A DNA stretch of 64,000 nt from NCBI GenBank assembly GCA_036346395.1, contig CM070611.1:20036473-20100472 (forward strand), written 5' to 3'. A program made the position numbers and the translations under genes. Each line of letters opens with the position of its first letter. The stretch's first letter is position 1. Positions 63,435 to 64,000 of the stretch are shown in pieces. Below the pieces are notes generated by a model, which worked only from the letters and a program-made list of their open reading frames with translations, was not told the DNA's origin and searched no databases. This stretch comes from Hsuehochloa calcarea. Taxonomy: Eukaryota; Streptophyta; Magnoliopsida; Poales; Poaceae.

Positions 63435-64000
63435 TGTTGAAATTGGGCCCATATGTGTAAAGGACCATTCATTTCGAAAATTCTAAAGCATGCAAAGCCT
63501 TAGACCAGGGTAGTCGAAACCTTATACTAGGGTGGTCGAAGTCTTAGACTATGGGTCATAGAACAGGGTGGTCGAAGCCTTAGATCAGTGTGATTGAAGG
63601 CATAGACCAGTATGGTCGAAGCCTTAAACCAGTGTAGTCGAAGATATAGACCAGTGTGGTCGAAAGTATATACCAGTGTAGTCGAAACCTTAGACTAGTG
63701 TGGTCGAGGGCTTAGGCTAGTGTTGTCAAAATAATATGTTCGAAACTATATACCATTGTGGTCGAAAGCATAGACCAGTGTGGTCAAAAAATAGTGATAG
63801 GATCCTTAGACCAATGTGGTCGTAATACACTAGTCGAAGCTGTAGACTAGTGGTCGAAGCTGTAGACCAGTGTACAACTAGGATAAATAAACACTTCTTA
63901 ATGACCATTAATTAGTTTTGAATTAGCAGTTACCAATCGTTTAAGTATGCGGTTATTAGAGAGTAGTTGTCTTGACCTTAAAATGATCTAGAGACGTCCA
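63435..64000 (+). repeat. 3' LTR of the last copia, runs off the window
   Basis: Starts TGTTGAAATTGGGCCC after the PPT. The first 450 bases are dominated by the minisatellite at 63499-63880. Its end is beyond 64000, so the element's TSD cannot be checked. Confidence 0.7.
63499..63880 (+). repeat. minisatellite of about 22-26 bp units
   Basis: At least 14 imperfect copies of a unit of the form TTAGACCAGTGTGGTCGAAG(CC). Variation is mostly in the first half, while GTGGTCGAAG is best kept. It lies inside an LTR. Confidence 0.85.

Noticed and set aside
63499..63880. Possible CRISPR-like array of short repeats.
   Set aside because: Units are imperfect, have no unique spacers of constant length, lie in an LTR of a plant genome and have no cas genes: a minisatellite.

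Overview
This is plant nuclear DNA, almost certainly from a grass (Poaceae). It holds one recognisable host gene, a split GH95 alpha-L-fucosidase gene with GT-AG introns. The rest is a dense pile of LTR retrotransposons of grass families (Sirevirus-type and BARE/RIRE1-type Ty1/copia, a Reina-type chromovirus, other Ty3/gypsy) and two CACTA DNA transposons. There is no bacterial, organellar or viral gene organisation. The species cannot be fixed from sequence alone; Oryza or a near relative is plausible.

Layout, left to right. (1) 1-41314 is a nested transposon graveyard whose order can be rebuilt from boundaries and target-site duplications (TSDs). The oldest layer is a Ty1/copia element ('copia C'): the remnant of its left LTR is at 32249-32473, its PBS at 32476, gag at 32690-33265, an RNase H remnant at 40593-40991, and its right LTR at 40979-41314. 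Its left LTR was hit by a Sirevirus-like element ('Sirevirus A'), of which we see only the 3' half: an env-like/ORF2 pseudogene at 1735-3033, a multi-polypurine-tract region at 3050-4729, and a 3' LTR broken into 4730-5593, 21938-23236 and probably 31610-32248. That LTR took a minus-strand Sirevirus ('Sirevirus B', 5594-21932, TSD TTATC) and a truncated minus-strand BARE/RIRE1-like copia (23237-31609). Sirevirus B was split inside the zinc knuckle of its gag by a non-coding, LARD-like LTR element (10495-19481), which itself contains a solo gypsy LTR (12979-13860, TSD GTTGT). The BARE-like copia was split by CACTA-1 (23730-27554, TSD AAT), which carries pieces of a dolichol-kinase-like gene. 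The interior of copia C took a gag-only gypsy (33533-40582, TSD CGCAT), and the 5' LTR of that gypsy took CACTA-2 (38260-40406, TSD TGG).

(2) 41315-43212 is intergenic sequence and the presumed promoter side of the gene. (3) 43213-59712 is the GH95 alpha-L-fucosidase gene: ten exons, 822 codons plus stop, every junction GT-AG and in phase. Intron 3 holds a 5.2-kb Reina-like chromovirus (46356-51518, TSD GGAGC, LTRs differing at one base in 313). Intron 7 holds a 5.0-kb Ty1/copia element with unusually short LTRs (53224-58249). Both lie in the gene's own orientation, and about 10.2 kb of the 16.5-kb gene is retrotransposon. (4) 59713-64000 is the 3' flank, with two related CG-rich repeats and the 3' half of another Ty1/copia element. 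The 3' LTR of that element (from 63435) contains a minisatellite and runs off the window.

Only the fucosidase looks functional as a host gene. Every retrotransposon pol region has stops, frameshifts or deletions; the longest open transposon frame is the 620-codon gag-like ORF at 34329-36191. Points most worth a second look: the five-deep nest, a chain of stem-loops with variable stems in the LARD-like LTRs, the CACTA elements with captured gene pieces and a long inverted repeat, the gag-only gypsy ORF with an unidentified C-terminal region, and near-identical LTRs around a decayed chromovirus.
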